Below are positions 22,850 through 33,737 of a DNA stretch of 64,000 nucleotides, piece after piece. Location: contig NC_073302.1 in NCBI RefSeq assembly GCF_027595985.1, positions 280,209,116 to 280,273,115 of the forward strand, written 5' to 3'. The stretch is from Sorex araneus (taxonomy: Eukaryota > Chordata > Mammalia > Eulipotyphla > Soricidae). The notes beneath the pieces were generated by a model. The model was not told the origin of the DNA, searched no databases, and was given only the letters and a program-made list of their open reading frames with translations. The position numbers were made by a program, and so were the translations under genes. Within the stretch, counting starts at the first letter, position 1. Each line of letters opens with the position of its first letter.

Positions 22850-22976
22850 CTACATACAGTGCTGTGAGCACTACCAAGAGTGCTCCCTGAGCACAGAGCA
22901 ATGAATAAAAACTGAGCATAGCCAGGTATGGCCCAAAGATCAGAAGCAAAAAAAAATAAAAATTTTAAAAAAAACA
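22850..22976 (+). mobile_element. Old S-A SINE 3' part
   Basis: GAGCACTACCAAGAGTGCTCCCTGAGCAC...GAGCATAGCCAGGTATGGCCCAAAGATC followed by an A-rich tail. The head is not recognisable. Confidence 0.6.
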
Positions 22977-23062
22977 TGACCGGTTATGAAAATCTAATAC
23001 CTGAAACACAGGGAACTGTAACTGGTGTTTTCATATGAACAGTGATGATCTTCTACCTTTGT

Positions 23063-23337
23063 CTGTAGCACTGTAGTACTGTCATTGATTGTTGTTCATC
23101 GATTTGCTCAAGCGGGAACTAGTAATGTCTCCGTTGTGAGATTTCTTTTTACTGTTCTTGGCACATCAAATACGCCATGGGTAGCTTGCCAGGCTTTGCC
23201 ATGTGGGCGGGATACTCTTAGTAGCTTGCCGGGCTCTCTTAGAGGGATAGAGGAATCGAACCCAGATTGGTTGGCCGTGTGCAAGGCAAACGCCCTACCG
23301 CTGTGCTGTTGCTCCAGACTACAGTGCAGTGCTACAG
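23063..23337 (-). mobile_element. S-R SINE, minus strand, with target-site duplication
   Basis: Perfect duplication TTCTACCTTTGT at 23051-23062 and 23338-23349. Beyond the normal head end (GTTGCTCCAG) there are about 20 extra bases rich in CAGTG/GCTACAG, probably added at the 5' junction. Confidence 0.93.
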
Positions 23338-23349
23338 TTCTACCTTTGT

Positions 23350-23743
23350 TAATAACTTTAAATCACACAATTTTTCATTCCAAATACTTTACATTTTGTA
23401 TAAAATAATCTTGCAATAAAATTAAAATAGCTATTCGTATATGATTTTGAATTTTTGTATGTATAATAATGTCAAGTGACAGTTCAATAATGTCATGTAT
23501 ATATTGACTTATTTCTTAATGTATATTTTAATATTTTCATCTAGGTTTATAAGATAAGGAATACATTTTGTTAGTAATTTGTGTTATACTTTAAAACATA
23601 TTTTAATGGTTATGTGATTATCCAATTAGGCTTCAGTTCTGAAGTGAAGAGTCTGTGCTCAGGACTGGAATCACTGAGACAGACAATCAAACAACATATT
23701 AAGTCCTTCAAGATCTACTTTATTTCCACATATTTCTGTCTGT
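23350..23743. other. AT-rich stretch without gene
   Basis: Nothing recognised. Confidence 0.5.
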
Positions 23744-23756
23744 ACCACTCCAGGTG

Positions 23757-24029
23757 GGCTGGAGTGATAGCACAGCGGTTGGGCTTTCGCCTTTCACGCG
23801 GCCGACCTGAGTTCGATTCCTCCGCCCCTCTCGGAGAGCCCAGCAAGCTACTGAGAGTATCGAACCCGCGCGGCAGAGCCTGGCAAGCTACCCGTGCGTA
23901 TTGGATATGCCAAACACAGTAACAATAAGTCTCTTTTGACTTATTGTTACTTATTTGAGAGACGTTACTGGTGCCCGCTTGAACAAATCCATGAGCAATG
24001 GGATGACAGTGACAGTGACAGTGACAGTG
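23757..24029 (+). mobile_element. S-R SINE with a palindromic internal duplication
   Basis: Perfect 13 bp duplication ACCACTCCAGGTG at 23744-23756 and 24030-24042. The usual AGTAACAATAAGT (23918-23930) is followed, after CTCTTTTG, by its exact inverted copy ACTTATTGTTACT (23939-23951). The tail carries four GACAGT-type units. Confidence 0.95.
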
Positions 24030-24042
24030 ACCACTCCAGGTG

Positions 24043-25199
24043 AAAAACACCATATAATAATAATGGTCTGTGGCATGTCATCATTTTATTTCTGATTTAC
24101 ATGTTAATTAACAATAGACTTAAGGAAAACATGTTTCATGATTAATCTAATATTTAGTGATTTAAATATTTATAGAGATTGAGTTCCATCTAAGTCATGA
24201 TTTCCTGTGACTTATAGAATACATATATTTTAAAACAAAATATTTTTTTTAAGGCTATCTCCATAGAAAACTATAGTTACCTAATACTATTATAAACATT
24301 TCACGTACATTCCATTGAGTGATCCATATGGACCAAACATAAAACAGCATGCTCTCCTGAAAATTTTTTATAAAAAGCCCTCTCTAAAAGATATCAAGCT
24401 ATGAGAATGTTTGTTATTCACGTATGTCATGAGAAAGTGAGCAAATTGAATAAATATAAATGTTTATCTGAAGTTCAAAGTTACCAAAAGTCACTTTTTA
24501 AATAATAATTAATTTCATTGTGATAAATTAGAGATAAACTTTATCAAAACAAGATGCTTTTCTGATTATAAATCAAATTGATATTTAGTACTATTTAATA
24601 TGTGTCCCTTAAATTTTATCCTACAATTTAAGGAGAATGTTAACTTTATGATAGTTTTGGAAATTAGTATAAAGAAAAGTGTGATGCCTAATAAGATTTC
24701 ATATATTAACCTTACTAATAACAGTAACAGCAAGAACACCTAATTTTTGGAACTAAATACTTCATTCTTTTTTAGCATCCTTTATCTCTATAAGTTCATG
24801 TTATTTTGTTATTTTAGTCTATAGACCCTATTTACAGCTGGTTCATCAACTGTAATGATTCTTATGGATCTTATAAAGAATAAATTTAAATGTAAAATAA
24901 ATACAGTGATGTTACAATGGTGGGCAGTACTCAATAAATGTCATCTGCTAAAATAGCCATATATATTTAATATGGAATAATTATGGAGCAAGAGTGAGAA
25001 GGAAAGAAACAAACTTCATTTTGTTCTCTTTCCCACCAACATTTTTTTTCTGTTATTATTTACTGGAGGTAGGCTAACTGCACAATATTTCTGGGCTATA
25101 GTCTCTGATTTTTTGAGCAATCACTTGAGCAAAATTATTCACACATTATAGAATGTGTCTTCTCATCCTGAAAGCCAGCAGTTCATTGGTTCTGGTTGG
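24043..25199. other. AT-rich unique sequence
   Basis: No gene or repeat recognised. Confidence 0.5.
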
Positions 25200-25556
25200 G
25201 CAGGGACACCATGACTAATGAAATTAGCTAATTTCCACAGAACAGAGGCTTTTTCTCACTCTGGAGAGAGTAATAACAAAGTTAAAACATTAGATTATAA
25301 TGGCCATTGGGGAAACATGTTATTGACCAAGATGAAAAGACTGGAGGAGCCAAATTCATTAGAAGAAAATGGACACTGTGATAAAAATCCATTCCTGAGG
25401 ACACAGAATTCAGTTATCAAACTTCTTGTAGACATTAGATGCACTTGCATACTGTACAATAGAATAAATGAAAATCGAATTCTTCAAGGATTGGCCATCT
25501 TAACAGCTCAATTGGATTATCCAACAAAGCTAGAGCCAACTGCTCAATAATAGTTC
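25155..25556 (+). pseudogene. Unassigned open frame, possible coding relic
   Basis: Positions 25218-25550 are open for 110 codons (start MKLANFHRTEAF, end YPTKLEPTAQ, two stops in a row). The composition is mixed and protein-like rather than repeat-like. The same frame continues upstream past one TGA (25211-25213) through a stretch reading SSHPESQQFIGSGWAGTP. I do not recognise a family. No splice sites or promoter were established, and neither an A tail nor flanking duplications were seen. It could be a decayed retrocopy or chance: a run this long is unusual but not impossible in 64 kb. Confidence 0.25.
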
Positions 25557-26231
25557 TAAAACTACAAATTGGTAATCATTTCTCTATTATAAACTTAGAG
25601 TTTTCTTACTTAGGTAGCACTTTAGATAATGTTGTTTCCTTGCCTGTGGGCAGTAAGCCTTTAAAAATATGCTGTTCTCAGGCACTGAATATGGTTTTTC
25701 TTATTCATAATTAGAATTTAACCTAAAAGCACAAAGACACACCTCATGAAATCCATCAGGTTCATATATGCTCTCACCTTGTCCATAATTCAACATATAT
25801 TCTAGCTTTGCAAAGAGATCAGATTCAAGTTTTAACTCAGCACACTGGCATATCCTCTGGTGTAAGGAATATTAAGTTGCCATCTTAGCTTCACCACTTT
25901 ACTTCATATCAGTAAATACCTAACTTTTCCCATTAGCAGAAAAACCCTCAAGGCGGCCTAGGAACAAACCTGTAAGGGGTTAGGTATGTAGGATGTGAAG
26001 CAACATTTTCACAAATAGGTGTCATGCCATAATGGGAAAAAAATACAGTCAATGTATTTTTTTTAAGTTGTTTCATTAGTAGGCCCCATATCTGTGAAAA
26101 TTAAGGCAAAACACATATGTTGATTTATACTTTAAGGTTTACTTTCTAATGTACAGGAAATTTCAGTTGATTCATGTATTTTCCTTTTAAAGGACCATTC
26201 TGCTGGTCTAGGTTTAAGTAGCCAATCACTG
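25557..26231. other. Unique sequence, no gene recognised
   Basis: AT-rich with a more balanced part at 25740-26000. No repeat family was seen. Confidence 0.45.
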
Positions 26232-26242
26232 TTTCATAAATC

Positions 26243-26488
26243 ATCACTGACAGTGTCATCTCATTGCTCATCGATTTGCTCGAGCGGGCACCAGTAATGT
26301 CTCCATTGTGAGACTTGTTGTTACTGTTTTTGGCATATTGAATATGCCACAGGTAGCTTGCCAGGCTCTGCCGTGTGGGTGAGATACTCTCGGTAGCTTG
26401 CCAGGCTCCCCGAGAGGGACAGAGAAATTGAACCAAGGTAAGCTGTGTGCAAGGCAAACGCCCTACCCACTGTGCTATGGACCAGCCC
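26243..26488 (-). mobile_element. S-R SINE, minus strand
   Basis: Full S-R complement from CACTGACAGTGTCATCTCATTGCTC to CTATGGACCAGCCC. Flanks TTTCATAAATC (26232-26242) and TTTCATAGATC (26489-26499) are a one-mismatch target-site duplication. Confidence 0.94.
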
Positions 26489-26605
26489 TTTCATAGATCT
26501 TCGGAACTGCATATGATATATAGAAATAACATATAATAAATAGTATTTTATGCCAACATGTTATACACAAAAGTGTAAAAAACACTATATAAATAGTGAT
26601 AACCT

Positions 26606-26782
26606 GGGCTACCGACCTAGTGCAGAGCTACATTCCTGCCTTGCATGTAGCTGACCCAGGTTCAATACTCAGTATTCCATATGCTCCCCAGGCACAAGCA
26701 ATAGTAATTCCTGATTATGGAGCCAGAAATAAGCCCCGAGCACTGCTGTGTGTGACTCCAAATAAAAACAGAACAAAAAGTG
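26606..26782 (+). mobile_element. Old S-A SINE
   Basis: Diverged head, TGCCTTGCATGTAGCTGACCC, B box GGTTCAATACTC, CATATGCTCCCCAGG, AGCACTGCTGTGTGTGACTCC and an A-rich tail. Confidence 0.65.
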
Positions 26783-27810
26783 AAAACCCTGGAGATAATA
26801 TAGGCTTTCATACATTCCTCATTAGGAGGAAATACAACACTCTGATTAATACTCTCTGATTAATTAGAACACTGTACAGTTCAGTTTGAAAGTCTCAGTT
26901 CTAGCTAATTTATCAAATCAGCTTTGATTAAATTATAACGTATAATAAGACTACTCTGTGGCCTTGATAAAAATGATTGCTTTAGTTTTACAGATGTTGT
27001 ATAAAATATATTGGCTACTGATGATTTCTAAGAAATTTAAAATCTGATTTTAAGTTCAAGAATGTTAAGGAAAGTCTAAGTGCATAAACCAAAAATATAT
27101 CAATAAATGTCATCATGTCATCTAACGTATGCAGCTTTAGGCTAAGTGATAAGAAGAATGAGTTTTCAATACTAGAACTTTCTGCCTAAACAATTTTCTT
27201 TAGTGTTACAAAATAATTCAAACAAAATATTATTGCATAACCACTTAAGTGAAAACTATGAGAAATAGATAATCAGATTCAATTTAAGTAGGACAGAGAA
27301 AAGATATTTTAGACTAATCAGAGTGCTCTACTTAAGGCATGCTTAATTAGGGAGTCCTTTTAATTGAGACTTTCCCAGCTTATCAATTCAAACCTCATAA
27401 CACTCTAGTGCAAAGACAGGGCCTTAATTGAGATAGTAATTCTAGATAATTGGGGTATCTGTGGGTGATCAAGAGTAGCTTACATCAATCTGATTTCAAG
27501 ATATTATAGTTTTGCAGGTATTTCTTGCTATGCTGATGTATCTGCCTTCTAAGAATGACCTGTCCTCTGTTGCAAGAGAAAATATTTGTTTAGTACAAAT
27601 GGTTGCAATTTTATTCCAAAATCAGATTTTAATGACATTATGATTCTTGAATTTTTTTACAATAAAATAATCACATATTTTAGGTAAGGTGACTTTATTT
27701 TTGCTTAGCATTTCTAAATTAAATACTAAAACATTCAATTAGCACACATAAAAAAACTCATGAAAACAAATAGAACTAATCATATGTGTTCATCCTTAAC
27801 TCTTAGAAAT
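26783..27810. other. AT-rich unique sequence
   Basis: No gene or repeat recognised. Confidence 0.5.
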
Positions 27811-27815
27811 AATTG

Positions 27816-28060
27816 TTACTGTCACTGTAATCCTGTTGCTCATCAATTTGCTCGAGCGGGCACCAGTAATGTCTCCATTGTGAGACTTGTTGTTATTGTT
27901 TGGCATATCGAATATGCCACGGGTAGCTTGCCAGGCTCTGCCATGCGGGTGATATACTCTCGGTAGCTTGCCAGGCTCTTCAACAGGGGCAGAGGAATCG
28001 AACCCGAGGTGGCTGTGTGCAAGGTGAACACCCTACCTGCTGCGCTATGGCACCAGCCCA
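27816..28060 (-). mobile_element. S-R SINE, minus strand
   Basis: Near-complete S-R complement from TACTGTCACTGTAATCC to GCTATGGCACCAGCCC. The flanks share AATTGT, a short candidate duplication. The body includes GGCATATCGAATATGCC, close to the family consensus. Confidence 0.92.
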
Positions 28061-28269
28061 ATTGTAACTTCTAAATATCTAAAATAGAATAATTAATCAC
28101 TTGTAAGAAAGTTTCTTAGCTTGAAACATTTTGCATTACATTCTTGAACAAACATTTAGACAGTTCAATTCCTACTATAATTGCTTGCTGACAATATAAT
28201 GTATGGGAAATAAACATTCAATTCCTAAAATAACAACCCTATGCTCACAAAATAACAATGCATTCACAA

Positions 28270-28475
28270 AACACAATAGGGACCAGAAAGATAAGACAAA
28301 AGAGGGGATAGTTTCCTTGCATAGGCCGATACCAGTTTGATCCACGCACCTCATTTAGTCCTCTGAGTCCACCGAGAATTATCACTGAGCAGAGTCAAGT
28401 GTAAATCCTAAGCATCACCAGGTGTGGCCTAAGACAAATGAAAGCAAAACAAAACAAAACAGAAAAACAAAACTA
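28270..28475 (+). mobile_element. Old S-A SINE with AAAAC tail
   Basis: GGGACCAGAAAGATAAG head, GTTTCCTTGCATAGGCC, CACCAGGTGTGGCC and a tail of AAAAC repeats at 28445-28475. Confidence 0.6.
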
Positions 28476-28479
28476 GAAG

Positions 28480-29146
28480 AAAAACATCAAATTCCCTCCC
28501 CCAAAATCCAAGTATCCTATAAAATAGATGAGTAGCTGAACAGACACTTTCCCAAAAAAAGAGAGATGGTGAACAGGAATATGAAAATGTGCTCATCACC
28601 ACTCATAACCTGAGAAATGCAAATCAAAATATCATTATGCTATCATCTCATGTCCATGAGAAATGCACATAGCAAAACGTCTGTAGTCTGTGTCGGCCGG
28701 GTTGAGAATGTCATCTGGTTCAGTCTCTAAGGAAAGTAATATGGAGTACTCTCAAAATATGGAAATAGAAATCCCCTTCTACTCAGTATCAGTGATACAA
28801 CTCTTGGTATCTAACACTGCAAACAGTCATCTAAGCAGATACATGAACAGTTAGATTCATTGCAGCATTTAGTATGATGACCCTTGCCAAGATATGAAAA
28901 CTACTCTAATGCCAAATTATAGAGGAATGGATCAAAAGGTTGTACATATACAGAATAGAAAACTCTGAGTTCTAAGAAAGAAAAAGATCATGAAAATAGT
29001 CACAACATGGATGGAACTAGAGAATATCATACTAAATGCAATCATTTAAAAGGAGATATAGATGCAAATGACATGTCTCATATGAGGCCCTAAAGATACA
29101 TGTATGGATAAAGGTAACACAGAGGAATAACTGATACACACAAATG

Positions 29147-29194
<48 letters not shown>

Positions 29195-29365
29195 TCTGGG
29201 TAAAGGGGAGTGGGAATCAGGGGTTGAAAGGGAAGACAGGTGATGCAAACAAGGGAGGTAAGGCAGTATAACTGATGACAGGTGTGCTGTTGCCATTATG
29301 TGCATGGGAAACCATCAATAATAGTATAACAAAATCACAGTACCTGAATTATTTAAAAACAAAAC
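28480..29365 (+). mobile_element. L1 fragment: ORF2 3' part and 3' UTR, decayed
   Basis: AACAGACACTTTCCCAAAAAAAGAGAGATGG, TGCTCATCACCACTCATAACCTGAGAAATGCAAATCAAAAT and ATGGATGGAACTAGAGAATATCATACTAAATGCAATCA are the well-known L1 ORF2 C-terminal landmarks in order, with many stops. The 3' UTR-like part after the GT tract runs to about 29365. An S-A SINE sits at its 3' end. Confidence 0.8.
29153..29192. repeat. (TG)n microsatellite
   Basis: About 20 uninterrupted TG units within the L1 3' region. Confidence 0.97.
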
Positions 29366-29369
29366 TATA

Positions 29370-29535
29370 GGGGCCCGAGTGATAACCCAGTGGGTAGGGA
29401 GTTTGCCTTGCATGCGGCCAACCTGGGTTCAATCCCCGGTATCCCATATGGTCCCTCAAGTACCACCAGGAGTAATTCCTGAGTGCAGAGCCTGAAGTAA
29501 CCCTTGAGCAACACTGGTTATGATCCAAAAAGCAA

Positions 29536-29586
<51 letters not shown>

Positions 29587-29590
29587 AAAC
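29370..29590 (+). mobile_element. S-A SINE with long AAAT tail
   Basis: A box GATAACCCAGTGGG, B box GGTTCAATCCCC, CATCCCATATGG-type middle, ending ATGATCCAAAAAGC followed by about 13 AAAT units (29534-29588). The tail repeat is probably length-variable. Confidence 0.92.
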
Positions 29591-30239
29591 TACAACCAGA
29601 AACCAACCAAATGTCACAGAAAAAAAATCTGTTTATTTGCAGCAAAATTTGTTTGAGAAACAACCGTATGTCAGTACCTAATAGTACATGATGTTATACA
29701 AAGTGGATTGGGAGATAAGATCTACAGATAAGGAGATGACCAAGCTGTGCCATGTGAATCAGCCATCAGTAATGTGAGCAATCCTGATTAGGTCAAGAAA
29801 AGTCTTAAGAATGTATTAGTTATAGTTCATCTTTCAGTAAGATTTGAGGGTGTACACCTTGATTCTAGATTTAAACTGTAAAACACCAAGTCCAACAGTA
29901 GGTTAGCACTAATTGAAACTGCTAAGTCCCATGCCTCCAAGCTGCTTCCTCTGAGACAGACTAGAAATAGTCCAGCTCTATTCCAGTGGCCAACAGGTGA
30001 AAACTGTGGGACTACTTGATTAATAACACAAGGTAAGGGACTACATAATGTTTGTCTTTAATGCTCTTTCTCTCCATCTGCAATGTCAGGTGATTCATTG
30101 ATTACAGAATTTTAATATCTCTATAACCATCAACTCTGCCTTTCCCTTCACTGATGCAGAGGGAATAAAGAAGAATTCCAACTAGTAGGACCAAGTTTCA
30201 ACATCAGGGCAATAAAACATGTTAAATCATGTGTATGAG
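29591..30239. other. Unique sequence, no gene recognised
   Basis: No repeat family or exon recognised. Confidence 0.45.
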
Positions 30240-31140
30240 GAAAAAAATGCCTGGGCAGATTTTGCAAAAATAAGATGAAATACTCAAAGAAGTGTCAGTG
30301 GCCAAATATAAAGACACAGATGGGAGTAGTTAAAATACAGACTAGAGAAGAACCAACATGAAGAAACATTAAAAAGTTACAGCATCTAAATGTAGAGAAG
30401 CAAGTAGAAATGTTAAAAACACATGCTAAGCCCAGATAGTGCATCACAATGAACCTGAAAATATTTAAAAGTAATTAATGAAGTCTGGTATGAAATACAC
30501 ATAGACATAATTCAATTTAATCGAGAAAGCCTAAGTAGACACAATTCCATGAAGGAAGGAATTTCACAAATCAAAGATAATTCACACAAAGGACAAAAGT
30601 TTATGAAAGAGAGAAAAATAACTAGAAAAAATTATAATCTGTTAGAAGTACAAACCTTAGAGTTATGGAAGTATTAGTAGGTGAAGAGAGATAAGGGATA
30701 ATGGCTAATATTTTAAAATAATAGCTTATACTTTCCAAATATGATAAGATGCCATATTCATAAAACAGAAAGAAGACCTATTGTCTTAATATGAAACAGT
30801 GCATCAAGACATTTATAAATCATACAAAGCCAATGATAAAAATTACTACAGTCTCTAGGGTAAAGAAAAATATTAACATACGTAGGTAGCTCTCTCAGTT
30901 TTTTATTGGATTTCTTATCAGAATTCTTACAGCAAGAAGAGAATGCAATGTCACATTCACATTTCTATAAGACAAAATATTTCAACCAAAAATAACTTAC
31001 CTGGCAAAGTTATTATTCAAATATGATGGGGAAATAAAGACTCCTTTTAGACAAAAAATTGTAATAATCTTTGTCACCATATGATCTCTGTTACAAGAAA
31101 TAATGAAGGAAATTCTACATGAAAATTAAAAACAAAACAT
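30240..31140 (+). mobile_element. Ancient L1/HAL1-like remnant
   Basis: TTATTGGATTTCTTATCAGAATTCTTACAGCAAGAAGAG..., then AATATGATGGGGAAATAAAGACTCCTTTTAGACAAA, follows the order of a stretch known from old mammalian L1/HAL1 elements (the 'tcagaaa..ggaagccagaaga.. aaatatgaaggtgaaataaagac..ttcagacaaa' region). It is highly diverged, so the limits are approximate. Confidence 0.55.
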
Positions 31141-31439
31141 CAAAAATCTTCAGAAGGAGATAAGCAGTAATATAGAAACAAATGCATGAGTAACAGTGAC
31201 AAGAAAAAAACAACAAAAAGAAAAGGAGATGAAATGATAAAACAAGATAGTAAAATGATATTTTGCCAATAGTTCTACACAAACAACTCCCCCCACCACA
31301 CACACATACACGCACACATTTTGTTATAGAGAAATAATGGTAGCCACAATTTAAGTAACTGGGCCAGAGGCAATTAAAATTAAAAAAAATTAAAAATTGA
31401 GAGAATGACTAGGGTAAACTAATCAAAAGGAAGGGCAAA
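31141..31439. other. AT-rich, nothing recognised
   Basis: Includes a short CA-rich patch at 31291-31318. Confidence 0.5.
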
Positions 31440-31575
31440 TGGCAGGCGGCAGAGAGAAAGTACAGTAGGCAAAGTGCTTGCCTTGTATATAGCTGACCTG
31501 AATTTGATGACAGCACCCCATATGATCTCCTGAACCATAACAGGGTGAAACTGAGTGCAGAGCCAGGAGAAGAGC
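31440..31575 (+). mobile_element. Old S-A SINE, tail replaced by CCTAA tract
   Basis: AGAGAAAGTACAGTAGGC head, GCTTGCCTTGTATATAGCTGACC, CACCCCATATGATCTCC, CTGAGTGCAGAGCCAGGAG. It passes into the CCTAA-rich tract without an A tail. Confidence 0.6.
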
Positions 31576-31975
31576 CCTAACATTAACACAAAACCTAACT
31601 CTAAAACACTGTAGCAACCATACCTAACTTAAGTCTAACAGCCTAGATTTTATGATTATACTCTACATAGCGTTCACTTTCAACTTTAAAAATAAGAACA
31701 ACCTGTACCATAAATTGAACAAGAATCTTACACAAACGCTTGCCCTAATACAACCATAACCCTGCACTAACCGGACCCTATCCCATGTCTAAACCCTCAA
31801 TTAGACTAAACAAGTACTGTGCACTTAAATATTTTTCAACTTGAACAGTATCAAATCTATTTCCAAACCCTTACACACACCCTAAACCTTACTCTAATTC
31901 AAATAATAACCTCATACCAACTTTACTCTATACTAGGTCTAAACTTACCAATGATCCTAAATTTAATAAATAGCC
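31574..31975. repeat. Degenerate CCTAA-rich (telomere-like) tract
   Basis: Many irregular variants of CCCTAA/CCTAAC/TCTAAAC, for example GCCCTAACATTAACACAAAACC and CTGCACTAACCGGACCC. The strand bias is strong, with C and A far exceeding G. No array of exact hexamers remains. Confidence 0.7.
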
Positions 31976-32250
31976 CCCCTCCCTGCCCATCCATCTCTCA
32001 TGGCCGTGCTGATGGACCCTGCACCAGGCTGTTTCATTCTGGGCGCCCCGGAGGGGTCTGGTAGGGCCCTTTTCTGCCCCAAGGGACTAACTCTGGTAGC
32101 CCCAAACCTCCAGAACTCAATGGCCGCCAGGAGCATGGCTGCTCTCCACATGCTTTGACTGAGTCTCACCCATGAGTGAACTTTCTCCTGTACCCTGCAG
32201 CCACATTTGCGGCAGTGTGAAGTGTCGTAATTCACACCACTAATACTCTA
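31976..32250 (-). mobile_element. GC-rich segment related to the composite 5' half
   Basis: An abrupt GC-rich island between AT-rich flanks. The stretch GGAGCATGGCTGCTCTCCACATGCTTTGACTGAGTCTCACCCATGAG resembles composite-element sequence (CAGCCATGCTCGAGGCCCCTCTCCACACGTTTGGACAGGCCTCACCC near 39446). Orientation and limits are uncertain. Its minus-strand open frame has no recognisable product. Confidence 0.35.
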
Positions 32251-32614
32251 AGAGTAACGCACCATATTTGGTGGGGTTTAAAGTAAGATGCAACCAATCT
32301 AGAGAAAAATATATTTTTACAGATGCAGATATATGTTCTATATGTTTTTATATTTTTATATAAAGGCTCAATCTCCAACATGTCAGTAATCTTCTATAGA
32401 AGTGCTTAATGGCCCCTGGGGGCCATTAATACAACCATCTTCACACACTCTTCTCTAAGGAAAAATTTTTGGATCACTTTTAGTAGTTTATTCAAAACAA
32501 ACAACACAAAATGAATTTTGGTTCTGAATTGGGGTAGGAGTTGGGGATCAGTATGGAAACATTCCAATATGGTGGTGTGAAGGTGTAATGGTGGTAGGAT
32601 TGGTGCTCAAATAT
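32251..32614. other. AT-rich stretch without gene
   Basis: Contains a palindrome-like GGCCCCTGGGGGCC at about 32411-32424. Nothing else was seen. Confidence 0.5.
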
Positions 32615-32632
32615 TAAATAGAATCAAATATT

Positions 32633-32808
32633 TTTTTTTTTTTGGTTTTTGGGTCACACCCGACGATGCACAGAGGTTATTCCTGGCTCTTCACTCAGGA
32701 ATTACCCCTGGCGGTGCTCAGGGGACCATACGGGATGCTGGGATTAGAACCCGGGTTGGCCGCGTGCAAGGCAAACGCCCTACCTGCTGTGCTATCGCTC
32801 CAGCCCCC
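32633..32808 (-). mobile_element. Young S-A SINE with 18 bp perfect target-site duplication
   Basis: TAAATAGAATCAAATATT at 32615-32632 and 32809-32826. The sequence is close to consensus: TTTTTGGGTCACACCC, GGCGGTGCTCAGGGGACCATACGGGATGC, GTGCTATCGCTCCAGCCCCC. A perfect long duplication and low divergence indicate a recent insertion. Confidence 0.97.
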
Positions 32809-32840
32809 TAAATAGAATCAAATATTGTGAACTACTTTAT

Positions 32841-33010
32841 CACTGTATAACTGTATCACTGCCATCCCATTGCTCATCGATTTGTTTGAGTGGGTGCAAG
32901 TAATGTCTCCATTTGTCCCTGTCACGTTAAGGGTCAGGGCAATGTGATCCATTATTGTTACTGTTTGGGGCATATTTAATATGCTACAGGTAGCTTCCCA
33001 TTGCATTGCT
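32841..33010 (-). mobile_element. 5'-truncated S-R long-type element, minus strand
   Basis: CTACTTTAT at 32832-32840 and 33011-33019 flanks the insertion. Only the RTE tail (CACTGCCATCCCATTGCTC...GGTGCAAGTAATGTCTCCA), a piece of the long-variant body (GTTAAGGGTCAGGGCAATGTGATCC) and part of the body up to GGTAGCTTCCC remain. The head is missing, as expected for incomplete reverse transcription from the 3' end. Confidence 0.85.
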
Positions 33011-33060
33011 CTACTTTATAAAAGTACAAATTAAAAAGAATTAAAAATAAATTATCAGTA

Positions 33061-33440
33061 CCCTAGATCTAATTAATTTTTAACTTTGGGTATAGCAAAA
33101 CCTAATGCCTAACTCTAATCATGAACCTATTTCTAACCCTAAGCCTAACCCTATATATGTCTTACCTTAACCTAGGCCTAAACCTAACAGCCTCATTCAA
33201 AATATTACCTCATAACTTTAACTTTAAACATTAAACACAACCAAAACTTTGCTTTAACTTTAACAAGTACCTAAAACTGAACCCTAATCTAAACCAAACA
33301 CTTTTACTATTCCTTACCCAAGCCTAAGCCAAAACATGCAAATTAACCTCAAATTAACAATTACCCTATATTTTTCATTTTTGACTTTAGTCATAAGCAG
33401 ACCTATAGCCAGCTCTAACACTAGCCCTAAGCCATAAGGA
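33061..33440. repeat. Degenerate CCTAA-rich (telomere-like) tract, second block
   Basis: CCTAATGCCTAACTCTAATC, CTAACCCTAAGCCTAACCC, CTTAACCTAGGCCTAAACC and similar, on the same strand as 31574-31975. The two blocks may be one older tract split by the GC-rich segment and the two SINEs between them. Confidence 0.7.
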
Positions 33441-33590
33441 ACTTGCCTTGTACACAACTAACCCAAGTTCAATTCCCGGCATGCCTTCTTTAGATTCCTT
33501 GAGCCCTCAAAGAGTGATCCCTGAGTGCAGAGTCAGGAGTAAGCCCTGAATGTAGCTGGGTGTAGCACTATTCCAAACAAACATAACAAT
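33432..33590 (+). mobile_element. Old S-A SINE
   Basis: ACTTGCCTTGTACACAACTAACCC, B box AGTTCAATTCCCGGC, GAGTGATCCCTGAGTGCAGAG and GAATGTAGCTGGGTGTAGC. The first 30 bp of the head are lost into the CCTAA tract. Confidence 0.65.
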
Positions 33591-33594
33591 GTGT

Positions 33595-33689
33595 TCATTG
33601 CAATAGTATCTACAAATAGGCAAAATTCCAAACAAACCTAAGTGCTCAAAAACAGATGATTATATAAAGGAACTATAGTACACACACAC

Positions 33690-33737
<48 letters not shown>

